Assembly (NCBI GenBank): GCA_021234155.1
Contig: JAJEKV010000055.1
Coordinates: forward strand, 1,915,090 to 1,979,089
Reading direction: 5' to 3'
DNA: 64,000 nt
Source: Isoetes taiwanensis
Lineage: Eukaryota > Streptophyta > Lycopodiopsida > Isoetales > Isoetaceae
Below are positions 33,525 to 45,470 of this stretch, piece by piece. Each line of letters starts with the position of its first letter. Positions within the stretch are counted from its first letter, which is position 1. The position numbers and the translations under genes are program-made. The notes under the pieces are model-generated. The model saw only the letters and a program-made list of their open reading frames with translations, was not told where the DNA came from and made no database searches.

Positions 33525-34950
33525 TCAAACTTGCTCCTGCCCTCCCCTCTCAGAAACTCCAGATATTCTATCCAAATTATCAGAAAAAGGAGCATTAGAA
33601 TGAATAACTTTGAGGAAGGAAATAAAAAGATTGAAAATACCGTTGAAGTTACCAATAGCATCCCATTTCCTGTCATACTTGTCTCCAAATTTACTTTTAT
33701 GAGCAGTTACATAACTTTCCAAATCTAACTAGAAATTCATCTTAGGGCGAAATCACACTAGTGGACGCCCAAGAAAGGTTTTTTTCTGTCTTGGGCAGGG
33801 GTTGTGGAAGCCCAGGATTTTTATATCACATCTACGCCCAAAATCTCTTCGCCCTATCAGAACGACGGCAGCAAAAAATTGGCAGATATACCTGGATGAA
33901 GCTGTTTTTGCTACAAATTTGTCACAATTAGACTCAAACTGCTTCTAATGGCATCGGATTCCCCTAAAAATTTCTGAAATCATGTTTCTAAATCGCCCTA
34001 AATCAAAATTGGTTACGAATTGTCCTAGTTTTCTTCGATTTCAGTTCGATTTTCTCTCCTCCAGCATGATTGCAGGTGTTTTCCCTGTTTCTGGATCACA
34101 ATGAACAAATCCAGTCTTGAAATCGTGTAGAAGGATCAATCTGGGTTTCCTCAAGAACCCTAATTTCTGTCTGATCGATGATTTTGTGCAACGTGGCAAT
34201 GAGCTGGCAGTGGCCAAGAACTTGGGCAGGGGGTAGCCCCTGCCCAGGATTTTGGGGCATGCCCAGGAATTAATGCGTTTTGGGCACCGCCAGTGTGATA
34301 AGGGGTGTGCCCAAGAAACATATCTCTTGAGATTTGATTGGTGGAGATATTTTATAAAACTTGGGCGTCCACTAGTGTGATTTCACCCTTAATCCAGGAT
34401 ATAGAGACATTATTTTTACCATACACAATCCTATTTCTAGCCTTCCAAATATTCCACAGGGCAGTGAACATAATAGTATTAAGAAATGCATCATTATTTT
34501 GAATACAATGGAGCAAGTTCCCCTGATTGTGAACAGAGAAGTATTGACCAAATTTATTATAGAACCAAGATCAGAAGTCAGCAATTTTGGGACAGTGGAA
34601 GATATGTTGCAGAGTTTCATCTTAAGAGCAATTAGATTGGCAGGCTGGAAGAACAGTCGAGACTCTCTGAGAGAGAAAGACAAGATCTGGAAGACTTTTA
34701 TGAGCAATCAACCAAATAAAAAAAATTACCGTTGGGGGTAGTAAGATTTCCAAGTATTCTTAAAAAGATCTTTGCATTCATCTTCTGAGATAGACCATTT
34801 ATACTCTGCTTTAACAGGAGTATCTCTTTGATTGAGAATGGCATATGCAGAATTAACTTTATATCTATTAATGCCATTAATTTTCCAAGTAAGACCATTA
34901 TCACTGTCAGCCAGATTGGTGAATTGAGTCAAAATGCTTTTGAAATGAAG
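33525..34950 (-). mobile_element. LINE copy B, ORF2 C-terminal part
   Basis: Copy of the 3.76-5.03 kb part of LINE A: zf-RVT pieces (ALWNIWKARNRIVYGK type) on either side of the TIR element. The coding end reaches further than in copy A, with KWDAIGNFNGIFNLFISFLK continuing to a stop at 33525. So copy B preserves the native C-terminus that copy A lost at 3762. It is interrupted at 34951 by copia 1. The coding stretches are nearly identical to copy A. Confidence 0.85.
33745..34388. mobile_element. 644-bp TIR element, copy B
   Basis: Same element as 3848-4491, at the same LINE position, with matching 29-bp TIRs. It is flanked by the 3-bp direct repeat TTA (33742-33744 and 34389-34391), which gives the clean target duplication that copy A has lost. 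Confidence 0.85.
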
Positions 34951-35537
34951 TGTTAGAATCAAGCCTTTAACTATAGAATAATTTATGCAATTATTCAAGA
35001 TCAACACCAATACTCTAGATCAACAACTTGTCTAGAGCTAGAACTTCTTATATCAATTCCACACTTCAATTCATAGATAAAAGACTTCTTTAAACATAAC
35101 AAATACAATGGTAAACAAGACGACCATATGCACTGTTCATTTGGAATAAAATACTGTAGTCATTTCGATGGGATTCAGATCGAACTAATGGGTGAATTAG
35201 ATCAAATATCTAACTGCCTTAGCTGCCGACAATCACCATTTTCTCCTCAATCTTATCTGCTTTGCGGCTTACCGTCCACTAAATCCTTGACCGGCCGGTT
35301 ATGCCCAAGGATCAAGGAGCCACTGTACATGCTTCCTTTTTTTTGTTCGGTTGGCTCCAAAATGTGAAGCCAACCATTGACCATGTAACCCAATGGTCAT
35401 ATAAATGCAAATAATTACAAAATGTACAAGCCCTTAGGTTCACAACAACCATTGGGGTAACTGTTTGAGTTTTTCTGGAAGTAGTTAGATTAGGTCAACG
35501 TGGTTCATCCAGTACAATTATATGGTGAATTCCAACA
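34951..35537 (-). repeat. copia 1 3' LTR
   Basis: 587-bp LTR; on the minus strand it starts TGTTGGAATTCACC and ends GATTCTAACA. It is preceded on the minus strand by the polypurine tract GGTGAAGGAGGAG (35538-35551). It is nearly identical to the other LTR except for a patch around 35268-35345 where several short indels cluster in GC-rich sequence. Confidence 0.9.
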
Positions 35538-35747
35538 CTCCTCCTTCACCATATAATTAAATAATCTTGGAAAGAATTCACGTAAAGCTTGAAACACATT
35601 TAAATGCGGTTTATTTTCAACTACAAACAATGTTCAGTGTACTTTTCCTGCAACCTGTAAATGCATACTGTGTTTCCAACTGCATATTCAGTGCATCTTC
35701 CTGCAACTAGTTTTCACTTGTTTCCTCATAACTTCAGATTCATATGT

Positions 35748-36415
35748 TCATGTCAATTTCAAGCTGTTCCTGTGCTGCACAAATTTTCCAACTGCTAAAG
35801 CCTTTGTAAAAATATCAGCAACCTGACTTTCTGTTTTAACATAACACATTTGAATGTACCTTTTCTCAGCCAAGTCTCTAATAAAATGAATATTGAGCTC
35901 AATGTGTTTCGTCCTTTCATGATCAACCGGATTCTTGACTATTGCAATACAACTTTGGTTGTCTGTCCATATCTTTGTAGGATTTTCTTGTGCACACTCT
36001 AATTCTTCTAGAAGTCTTCTAAGCCAAGTAATTTCCTTTGCAACCAAGGATGAGGCAGCATACTGCATACCTTGATTGACATTGCTATAGCGGTTTGTCT
36101 TTTGCTTTTCCAATTTACTGCTTCACCACCTAGATAGATTACATATCCAGATGTAGATTTTCTAGAACTAAGGTCTCCTCCCCAGTCAGCATCACTAAAA
36201 GCAGAAAGTTCCAAATTATCCGAATCATATGTTATGCCAAAATCATGAGTGTTTTTCAAATATCTGAGTACTCTTTTCCCTGCTTGCCACTGTTCTTTAC
36301 TTGGATTATGAGATCTCCTACTAAGAACATTCACAATATATGATATATCAGGTCTGGTGTTGTTGGATAGATAAAGCAAACATCCAACCAAGGCTCTATA
36401 AGGCACATTCTCCAT
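35748..36415 (-). pseudogene. copia 1 RNase H
   Basis: The frames read YRALVGCLLYLSNNTRPDIS, VNVLSRRSHNPSKEQW and SAFSDADWGGDLSSRKSTSG, with the DxDW catalytic context, and then GEAVNWKSKRQTAIA. After a shift near 36080 follow QYAASSLVAKEITWLRRLLE, TKIWTDNQSCIAIVKNPVDH and HIELNIHFIRD, ending near 35748. This is the standard copia RNase H order. The SSAEAEY motif is disrupted at the shift. Confidence 0.85.
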
Positions 36416-36452
36416 ATCCTTTAATTCTTTCTCTGAAATTTCCTTTTCTTGA

Positions 36453-37301
36453 TTAACTTTGTGACACGGAGTTATTGGAGTGGAAACTGGTTTGCATCTT
36501 CAAGTTAAATCTTTTCAACATGTTCTGAATGTGCTTGCTTTGTTTCAGCTTCAGAATTTTCTGATTTCTATCTCGTGTCACCTCAATGCCAAGAAATTGT
36601 TTTAATTCTCCTAAATCAGTCATTTGAAATCTGGCCTTTAGAATTTCCTTGCAGTGAGCTAGACAATCAGTACTGTTTGCAATCATTATGCAATCATCAA
36701 CGTAAAGAGCAATCACGCAATAATCTTTTCCACTTCTGAACCTATAAATATTGCCATCATTTTTCAACTTCTCAAAACCTTGTTCTCTCAAATATTGATC
36801 AATGCAAAAGTACCATTCTCTTGGGGCTTGTTTTAAGCCATAAACTGCTTTGTTTAATTTTCACACCATGTCATTCTTTTGAGAAAATCCAGGAGCTTGC
36901 CTCATGTAAACATCTCCATCTATTTTTGCATTCAAAAATGCCGTCTTGACATCCATGTGATGGAGTTCCAAGTTTCTAGCATTTGCCAAACTAAGAAGCA
37001 ATCTAATGCTTGTCAATTTCACTATAGGTGAATAAGTCTCATCATAATCTCTGCCCCTCTTTTGAGTATAGCCCTGAGCTACCAATCTTGCTTTATACTT
37101 TTTTGTTCCATCAGCACAATCTTTGATCCTAAAGATCCATTTGCTGCCTATGATATTTTTCCCCTTAGGTTCAGTCACAAGATCATAGGTGTGAGTGCAC
37201 ATAAATGATTCCAATTCTTCATGCATGGCTTTCAGCCAATCATCCTTATCTACTGAGTTTAGAGCTTCTTCTACAGTAGAAGGTACGATTTCATCATCCA
37301 T
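36453..37301 (-). pseudogene. copia 1 reverse transcriptase
   Basis: The N-terminal part (36861-37301) has TVEEALNSVDKDDWLKAMHE, GSKWIFRIKDCADGTKKYKA, ARLVAQGYTQKRGRDYDETY, SPIVKLTSIRLLLSLA and LHHMDVKTAFLNA. The C-terminal part (36453-36791) holds the catalytic IALYVDDCIMIANS and FQMTDLGELKQFLGIEV. A stop and shift around 36790-36860 separate them. Domain content is complete for copia reverse transcriptase. Confidence 0.9.
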
Positions 37302-37354
37302 AATTGCTAGAATTTGATCTATGTCTTGTTCTTCAAGACCCTGCCCTTGTCTTT

Positions 37355-38509
37355 CTAGTCACTCCTTCCTCTTTCTGTTCTGCCATAACCTTCATTACTA
37401 ATGTGTGCTTCTTCCAGTAACCTTTCCACTTGTGTTTTCCTCTTCCTTGGAATCAAGGCTGGTTCAAATTCTTCATTTTGATTTCTTACTGCTTGTTGCT
37501 CATCACAACCTATAATTTCAGTCTCTCCCTTTTCTGAGTCATTGTCCGAATCATTATCACTGTCCATGTCTGGTCTTAAGTCTTGTGTTTTGTCTATTCC
37601 TTGTTCCACATTTTGGACTGTTTTACTGTCAGCAGATTTTACATGTCTGTCTTTATACAAGGTATTTTCATCAAAGTAAACAACTCTACTTACAACTATC
37701 TCTTTACTTTTTGGCACAAAAATTCTGTAACCTTTCGCTTCCTCATCATAACCAACTAGATAGCCAGCTTCCCCTTTACTATCTAGTTTTTTTCTGAGTT
37801 CTATAGGTATGTGAAAGTACACTAAGCAGCCATAGCATTTATACATATCATAATTTACATCCTCTTTAGAATTTGACCAGAGCAAGTTAGGGACGTTACC
37901 TTTTAGACTTGATGTAGTCAAATTGTTTTGAATTTGAACTGCTGTCTTCAAAACTTCTTCCCAGAGATAATTAGGCAAACCACAATTCTTAATCATGGAT
38001 CTCACTGCATCCATTAAAGTTCTGTTTTTCCTTTCTGCAACCCCATTTTGTTGGGGACTGTACCTACAGGTAAGTTGCCTTTTTATGCCATTAGAAACAC
38101 AAAAATGTTTAAACTTGTTTGATAAATACTCCCCTCCTCTGTCAGATCGAATGCATTTTAATTTAGCTCCAGTTTCCCTTTCTGTTTCATAGACATACTG
38201 TTTGAAAGCATTTAAGGCTTGAGACTTTCGAGCCAAGCAATAGCATTTGCATTTTCTGCTATAATCATCAATAAAGGATACGAAGTACCTTTTTTTCGTC
38301 CTTCCCCTTACATTTAGAGGACCACAAAGGTCAGTATGTACTAGTTCCAGGACGCCAGTTGCTCTATGTTTAGAATTTAGAAAAGGCAACCTATTAATCT
38401 TGCCAAGCATGCAGCCTTCACATAAGAACTTTTCAGAATTTAGCTCTTTGCATTTAATCCAACCCTTTTTGGCTAAATATTTCAAGTTGTTGCAATGGGT
38501 ATGTGCCAA
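37355..38509 (-). pseudogene. copia 1 integrase
   Basis: A 384-codon open frame. It carries the CxxC half of the zinc-binding domain (CEGCMLGKINRLPFLNSKH), then the DDE core with VHTDLCGP, IRSDRGGEYLSNKF and PQQNGVAERKNRTLMDAVRS (D, D and E all present). It ends in the C-terminal KGYRIFVPKSKEIVVSRVVY and an acidic tail. The His half of the zinc finger lies in a shifted frame near 38510-38530. This is the best-preserved domain of copia 1. Confidence 0.9.
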
Positions 38510-38549
38510 TTATTATGCCAAAGTACAAATTCAGATTACATCATAGAAT

Positions 38550-40008
38550 TTATCTTTGCCAACAGACTACATCATTTAACTGAAAAAGATTTCCAACCCT
38601 TTTTGCAAGAAATTTAATTTCATTTCCAATTGAAATCTTACAAGCATCCGAGTCAAAAGTGACTCTATAACCTAAATCAACAAGCTGACTAACTGAAATG
38701 AGATTCTTGACAAGAGTTGGTACACAAAGTACATTCTCAATGTCAATTATATTTCCATTCAAGTCAAATAGCTGCAGCAACCCTTTTGCCTTCAATTTCT
38801 TATAGCAGCTCCATTTCCAACTTGCACTTTCCTTGAATGAGTTGCTCCAACATTTTTGAGCGGTCGGTAGTATGAACTTCTGATCTTTCAGCTCCACTAT
38901 CAACTACAAAGAGCATGAGATTTATTAGTCTTTGATTTATCAAAGAAAGCACAAACTTTTTGTACCTCATCCTCCTCATCTATTTCCTCCTTTTCCTTTG
39001 TTTGCTCTACGGCTAAGTAAGCTCCCCAGTCTGCCTCCTCGACCCACACAAGGTTTCTGCCTCCTCTGCTTGGTACCTCCTCTTCCTCTTTCCTTTGAAT
39101 ACTCCTTAGGTGTTGGACACTTGGCTGCCACATGCCCTCTACCTCCACAAGTGTAACAATTAAACTCTTTGTTCAATTTAGGGCAGTTGTTTTTAAAATG
39201 TCCCTGCTCATGACAATAAAAACATGTCCCCTTTTCATTTCTGCCCTTGCCTTTCCTTCCCGTATAAAGAATCTCAGTGGATTCTTCTTCATCATCCCTC
39301 ATTACCCTTTTTTGTCTATTTCTGTTCTTAGAATCCCTTCAGCATCCTCACGAGTTTTAGCTATATTCCTAATGAACAAGGAAAGGTTTTCATTTTCTGA
39401 AACTGCTCTAGCTATGGCGAGGACTTGATATGTATCAATTAGGTTCACACCTGCTCCACTTAAATCTGCCACAATGTTGTCAAATTTATTGAAGAAATCT
39501 GAGACATCATCTTCATCCTTAAATTTCAGCTTCCTCAGCTCCTTTCCAAGAAGATCAATCTGAGAAGATGTTTTCTCCTCATAATGTTTCAATATGTAAT
39601 TCCACATTTCCTTAACAGTCATATTTCTGAGTTTTAATCTTATAGTAGGACTAACCTTTGAGGTGATAATGCCTTGAGCCTCCTTTGACTTAGCATACAA
39701 ACTTCTTCCTGATTCTACTCGAGCAGTAACAGTCTGCCCTGAGCTAGTCTCACCTGTACTCACAGTAGCAACGTTAGTATTTGAATCACCTGTGTTGCCA
39801 GTTCTTACTGCTCTCACATTCCCACTTGTAGCAGAACTTTCTTGAGTACCAGCATCTCCAGAGGGATTTACAAGATCCCAAAGATCTTCCACCTCTAAAA
39901 TATGTTTTATAGCATCCTTCCAGATTTGAAATCCTGAACCGCCTTTGTACACTTCTACTGTGCTTAAAAGGCCTGCACCAAATCTGCTTGACATGGCTCT
40001 GATACCAA
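38550..40008 (-). pseudogene. copia 1 gag and protease
   Basis: Gag starts with the ATG at 39994-39992 (MSSRFGAGLLSTVEVYKGGS), which directly abuts the primer site TGGTATCAGAGCC (39995-40007). It contains the copia gag core (EMWNYILKHYEEKTSSQIDL, LGKELRKLKFKDEDDVSDFF) to about 39302. Two zinc knuckles follow, CFYCHEQGHFKNNC and CYTCGGRGHVAAKC. Protease remnants include the active-site region near 38890-38920 in a broken frame, and VLCVPTLVKNLISVSQLVDL at 38650-38740. Shifts occur near 39300, 38980 and 38900. Confidence 0.85.
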
Positions 40009-40009
40009 A

Positions 40010-40595
40010 TGTTAGAATCAAGCCTTTAACTATAGAATAATTTATGCAATTATTCAAGATCAACACCAATACTCTAGATCAACAACTTGTCTAGAGCTAG
40101 AACTTCTTATATCAATTCCACACTTCAATTCATAGATAAAAGTCTTCTTTAAACATAACAAATACAATGGTAAACAAGACGACCATATGCACTGTTCATT
40201 TGGAATAAAATACTGTAGTCATTTCGATGGGATTCAGATCGAACTAATGGGTGAATTAGATCAAATATCTAACTGCCTTAGCTGCCGACAATCACCATTT
40301 TCTCCTCAATCTTATCTGCTGCAGCACCGTCCACTAAATCCTTCAGCTTCGACGGTTATGCCCAAGGATCCGGGCCACCTGTACATGCTTCTTTTTTGAA
40401 TGTTCGGTTGGCTCCAAAAATGTGAAGCCAACCATTGACCATGTAACCCAATGGTCATATAAATGCAAATAATTACAAAATGTACAAGCCCTTAGGTTCA
40501 CAACAACCATTGGGGTAACTGTTTGAGTTTTTCTGGAAGTAGTTAGATTAGGTCAACGTGGTTCATCTAGTACAATTATATGGTGAATTCCAACA
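40010..40595 (-). repeat. copia 1 5' LTR
   Basis: 586-bp LTR with the same TG...CA ends as 34951-35537. On the minus strand the primer-binding site TGGTATCAGAGCC follows after two bases, complementary to initiator Met tRNA. Confidence 0.92.
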
Positions 40596-40600
40596 TGAAG

Positions 40601-42344
40601 AAAGATGGTTTTGTCACTTGAAGTACCATGGATTAATCTCCTAAGATTGCTCCAGGAAATAATATGATCATTTCTATATAAATCCTCGATGTGAGTAATA
40701 CCATAGTCGTAATTTACAGATAGCTGTGGCTTTTCATTCATCTCAGCTTTTTCTAATGGTATAGGTGGTAGTCGACACGTTGTGCTACCAAAAAAATGAA
40801 AACATAGCGCTTATACCTGTCTTAACCCAAAATAAATTGTGCTACGATGTTGGCTAGTGTACCGCCGAGAGCTTATCACGGATTAAAAACTCACTTCTGC
40901 CGAGGAAAAAACTCCAGCTTATAACGCAGGCTGCTAATTCCTCACAAAACCCACGCCCACGTAGAATACCGGCCGCGACATCACCTCGACTTCTGTACAT
41001 CAACAAATAAAACCAATAGAGAAAACCTCAAAGCCGAGGGCTGGTCACGCCGTACACAATTTTACAATTATAACAAATATGAACATATAAATAACAATTT
41101 TAAGGGGGAAGGGTGGAGCCATGGATACCGAGATGGTGTCACAAACCATGAAGAACTCAGAATAAGTAGCCATCCCTAACCCGATGAACGGCCTAAAAAA
41201 TGCATGCGCGCCATGGCATGCATGCGACGATGCAATGCGTAAGTATACTCGTCTTGTAGAATATTTAGGACGGCTAATGCCTAATCCATGACATTTCCTA
41301 TAAGTTTTCGGGTGTCTCAAAGCAAGGGTGTTACCATTGCAATCTTTAAACACAGCAGACCAAAAAAGGGAGGAGTACATATGGTGATCTTGCATCTCAG
41401 GGTTATCAAAGCATCTCTGCACAATATTCCAAGCCTTAATCATATTTTGCATAAGAGGAGAGGTGTTGTTACCAGGATGAAGGATATTGAAGGCTGACTC
41501 AGGAAGACAATGCTTAACAGATGGATGACCTTCTGGATAAGAATATTCAATCCAGTGTCTAATGAATATAGATGCCATAGAATTATTACCAGACAAGGTT
41601 CTCCAGATAAATTTGCCTGCCAAGGCACAAGCTTGCATATATAAATTTTTGCATCCCAAACCTCCATTAGTTTTAGCCTTAGTGACAGAGTCCCAATTGA
41701 CTGAGTGATTTCCCATCCAAACAAAGTTTCTAATAGTTTTCTCGAGCTCATTGTAGATAGATTTAGGAGCAACAAGAGCAGAGGAGAAGTAAATATGGGA
41801 GGTTGCAAGAACAGAGTTTGCAATTAGAGTTCTGCCAGCCAGAGATAAAGTGTTTCTGAAGATATTTAACTTTTTCCTCCAATTTGAAAAAGCTGATGGC
41901 TTATCAATTTTAGGAACAAGGGTGATAAAGCCAGCAGAAATAGAGAAGTGCAAATGATTAGCCCTCCAAAATCCATGAACCATTTTGATAATATCAACTT
42001 TTAAAATATCCCAAAAGTGCATACAAAATTCAGGTGGGATACCATCTGGTCCAGGAGATTTACCTTTGCTGAAGCTCATGAGAACCTTATAAATTTCTTG
42101 CTCAGAGGGGATGGCAGCAAACGAGTCATCCATCATACTACCAGTATTAGGAATGATGTGATTAATCAGGGAAATGAACTTATCCTTCTTTGAAGAAGAG
42201 ATATTCATGCTATTATCACTGCCACTAAACAGAGAAGCATATTTGTCCTGGAAGAAATTCTTAATGTCTCTAGGAGAGTCAATATTTGTACCATTTTCAG
42301 ATTGCACTTGGACAATGGAATTATTAAGCAGTCTATTCTTGGCA
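40601..42344 (-). mobile_element. LINE copy B, reverse transcriptase part with internal deletion
   Basis: Continues copy B after copia 1: AEMNEKP-type zf-RVT pieces at 40601-40745, the hypervariable stretch, then a 420-codon minus frame (41045-42307). That frame joins RT N-terminal sequence (KGKSPGPDGIPPEF to KPSAFSNWR) directly to the RT C-terminal part (KKLNIFRNTLSLAGRTL). Compared with copy A, about 780 bases (6371-7152) are absent, removing the palm with the YADD box. The Trp lost to TGA in copy A (7150) is still TGG here. Confidence 0.88.
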
Positions 42345-42349
42345 GTTCT

Positions 42350-42631
42350 TGTGACGCTCCCTGAACATATACGACGCTCTGGACGTATACATACGGGGAC
42401 TTTCCCCTCCCATGGCGATCAACTCATCATAGGCAGGGCCCTCCGTCTAACTCGGACCATCTATAGGAAGATGCCCGGGTGAAGGACACGGATGTGTCAT
42501 TCGGCCCACGATGGGACTCCTATGTCGCGGAAGCGTGAATACAAGTTAGCATACATCATAATCATATCATAAATAACCACCACGAAGGGTGGCACATCCA
42601 TTCAACTGATGATAACAGAGAAGATACATCT
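42350..42631 (-). mobile_element. solo LTR copy B, left piece
   Basis: Begins TGTGACG after GTTCT (42345-42349), as in copy A, and is cut by copia 2 after GATACATCT. It continues at 58695. Confidence 0.85.
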
Positions 42632-43342
42632 TGTTGAATTCTTAGTCTACTAGATGTTTTACCTTCACACAACTATTGTATATACTGACAATGAGTGCAA
42701 TCATTAAAATCCCAGTCAATACAATATATGGAACATAAGCCTACACTTCATATGCATAGGAATTTTGACAAGCAAATTTAATCTAACAAGGGAGCCACAA
42801 TTTGGTCATTCATCCCTTGTTAAATGCTAAGTGTAGGTTTAAAACAATTTCAACTATGAACCAAAATCATAGTCATTAAGAACTTAAGCTACTGTAGCAT
42901 CGAAATAATGCAAAAACACAATAGCAGATGTCTCGACGGCAATTTAACTGGTCTTCACAATAGGAATTACTCATGCACAGTGCCGCGCTGCTTCAAAATC
43001 CGTTTTCAACCTTTATACATCATTCTTCGTCGGTTTCGGCAGGATAGACATTCTATCTTCAGACTTTTCTTCACAACGAAATATCCCACATACGTAACTG
43101 TTCAAACTGGCCTTAGAGATGATATATCCCACATGCATTATCATGCGAAAAGGACTTTGAACCATTGACTTTAAGATTTCGGCCATTTTCACATTTCCTA
43201 AACCTTTGAACTTAAATCAATGATAACCCTAACTGCATTACCATTCAATTTCTACCTTCAAATGCTTGTCAGAGCATGGAGTCTTTAACCTGCATGTCTT
43301 GACTCAACTGCACACAAGATTTACATGAACAAATATCTAACA
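42632..43342 (-). repeat. copia 2 3' LTR
   Basis: 711-bp LTR; on the minus strand it starts TGTTAGATATTTG and ends GAATTCAACA. The polypurine tract AAGGGGGAA adjoins at 43343-43351. It differs from the other LTR by a 9-base indel near 43116 and a few substitutions, so the insertion is fairly recent. Confidence 0.92.
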
Positions 43343-43867
43343 TTCCCCCTTCATGTAATATTCCTTGCCATTATATTGTACAGTTTCTCTCAAGGTCTGA
43401 AATCTTCCAAGTGGTAAAGCTTTTGTTAGAAGATCTGCCATTTGATTAGCTGTAAGATGAATCAGATTCTTTTCAACCATATCTCGTATAAAGTGAAGTT
43501 CCATCTCTATATGCTTACACCTTTCATGCAAAACTGGATTTTTTGACATGGCTATGCAGCTTGTGTTATCACAGAAAATGATTGTAGGATCAGTTTGTTC
43601 TATACCCAGTTCAGTCAGCAATCTCTTTTCCCATACTACTTCCTTTGTCAATAGAGATGCAGCATTATATTCTGCCTCTGCACTAGAAAGAGCTATGCTT
43701 CCTTGCTTCTTGCATTTCCAAGCTACAGGGGCACCTCCTAATAGCACAACATATCCTGAAGTTGACTTCCTTTGGTCTAAATCTCCAGCCCAATCAGAAT
43801 CACAATAAGCTTTTAATTGCAACTCATTTGAATTATACATAATGCCAATATTCAAAGTACCTTTGAG
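43343..43867 (-). pseudogene. copia 2 RNase H
   Basis: The minus frame reads LKAYCDSDWAGDLDQRKSTS, APVAWKCKKQGSIALSSAEA (the catalytic SSAEAEY is intact), TIIFCDNTSCIAMSKNPVLH and MADLLTKALPLGRFQTLRET to a stop at 43337-43339. The start is separated from the rest of pol by the 10.3-kb insertion, which falls within the conserved LRYLKGT motif, between Tyr and Leu. The domain itself looks intact. Confidence 0.88.
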
Positions 43868-43871
43868 ATAT

Positions 43872-43896
43872 GGGTGAAAGCATGTTGTAGTGGAAC
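43872..43896 (+). repeat. left terminal inverted repeat of the 10.3-kb element
   Basis: 25 bases, a perfect reverse complement of 54157-54181. Just inside, CACCACATTTTTGGG and GTGTGGTGGGAACTAC begin the subterminal repeat zone. A direct duplication of about 45 bases (TCGATCACGCTCCCTTAATC) follows at 44068-44112 and 44130-44172. Confidence 0.9.
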
Positions 43897-44312
43897 AAAA
43901 ACGTGCATTTTAACACCACATTTTTGGGTGCTAAGTGTGGTGGGAACTACCGAATTTGTAGTGGGAGAGGGAGTTATTTTTTCAAAAATACACATGATTA
44001 CTTATTGAAAATTTTGTCCTTTCAGTCTTTATTCAGGGCTTATTCAAAGAACGTACGATCATTTCCCTCAAAACTCGATCACGCTCCCTTAATCCGGCAA
44101 GACCATTTCGATTAATTTTCATTTTCCTCAAAAACTTCGATCACGCTCCCTTAATCCGGCAAGACCATTTCTGATTTACGGCAAGAAGATCGATCACGAA
44201 ATGGCTCGATCATCTGGGACTTGAATGCCCGCGGGATACACCTACAAGGAAATGTACAGGCAAGAAAAGCATTACGCCACACAAGAAGAAATCGAAGTCT
44301 GTTTGGGGGCCC

Positions 44313-44336
44313 GAAAGTATTAGGAAAATCCACTTA
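44313..44336 (+). repeat. 24-bp internal inverted repeat, left copy
   Basis: GAAAGTATTAGGAAAATCCA and four more bases recur as an exact reverse complement at 51355-51378, about 440 bases from the left end but 2.8 kb from the right end. Confidence 0.8.
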
Positions 44337-45039
44337 CAATGGGTTGCATTCTAGATTCGGGGATGCCCATGATTCTCTGTTGTTTAGAATATTGTTTTGT
44401 TTCATCATGCGGGTTGAAGAATCTGAGCAAGGAGAGGTATAATGAATATATGTGCCTTTACAAAAAAAATCACAAAAGGGAAGTGTGCACGGGAGGCATG
44501 GCCTCCACGAGACTATGGTTATTCATTATTACCTTCACACAAAAGGAAAAGAAATAAACTGGTTGAGTTTAGCAGCAACAGTTAAGAGAAAAAGAGTCCA
44601 AGCCTCTCCGTCCCCAACGTAAGAGGAAGAATGCAAGCATTTCAAATAGTGAGGAAGCGAGCAACATGCCACAGATGATGCTTCCTCTCTTGAAATGACT
44701 AGGCCACAATTCAAAACCTCCCTAAAAGTTTGTAAGAAGAATCTCGGGGAAAATCAAAAAAAATAGGTACTTTTCAACCCTCTTCTTCGGAACCACCATA
44801 TGATGCAATTTAATATTGGAACTGTTATTTTCCAATAAGGTCTAGCAAGCTTGAACAATCAATTTACACCACTTACTTCTTCATTTGGGTGTGTTGTAAG
44901 TTATGTGTAGGAAATTTGTGCTGCTAGTTTCGAGTTGTGGTGGATAATTTCGAGTTGTGGTGGATAATTTCAGCATATGTAGTGTCACATATAGTACCAA
45001 ACGTGGTACCTTTTCTGAATAGTGAATTGGCTTCCATAT

Positions 45040-45470
45040 GTTTCTATACTTAGTGTCATACATATGTGATGTTAGATATGGTGATACTTGTGAATGGTGG
45101 ATTATGCGCCATATGTGGTGCCAAGCTAACTGCGCTAAATATTGCACCACTTCTCCGCCACATATGGGGTGGTGGATGTCCACGGATGTGGTGCCTTACA
45201 TGCATTGTGGTGCCACATGTGGTGTCTAATGTGGCACCACTATGGATCCACATTTTGCACCACATGTGGGGTCTTTGACGCCATTTGTGGTGCTGAAGTA
45301 ATGGATTGCCATATGTGGTGCCTTGGGTACATTAATGTGCCATATGTGGTGTGGCATGTGGCACCGGTTTGGTGCCACATTCACACCACATGTGGTGAAT
45401 ATGCGCCATTTGTGGTGCAAAGTTTGTCATGATGGAATTTGTGGTGTGTAAAGTGGTGCTGTTGTGTCAT
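45040..45470 (+). repeat. left GTGGTG-rich subterminal array
   Basis: Irregular repeats of CATATGTGGTG, TGTGGTGCC and similar at intervals of about 15-40 bases. On the right side of the element the complementary CACCACA arrays occur (52600-53090), so the two zones are in inverted orientation. Such zones are binding sites for transposase in several plant DNA elements; this role is an inference here. Confidence 0.65.

Larger units (their letters stand above)
34951..40595 (-). mobile_element. Ty1-copia element 1 (complete, degenerate)
   Basis: A 5.6-kb element in LINE copy B with 5-bp target duplication TGAAG (34946-34950 and 40596-40600). Its LTRs run 34951-35537 and 40010-40595. On the minus strand the order is primer site, gag, protease, integrase, reverse transcriptase, RNase H, polypurine tract, the Ty1-copia order. 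All domains survive, but in pieces separated by stops and shifts. Confidence 0.95.
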
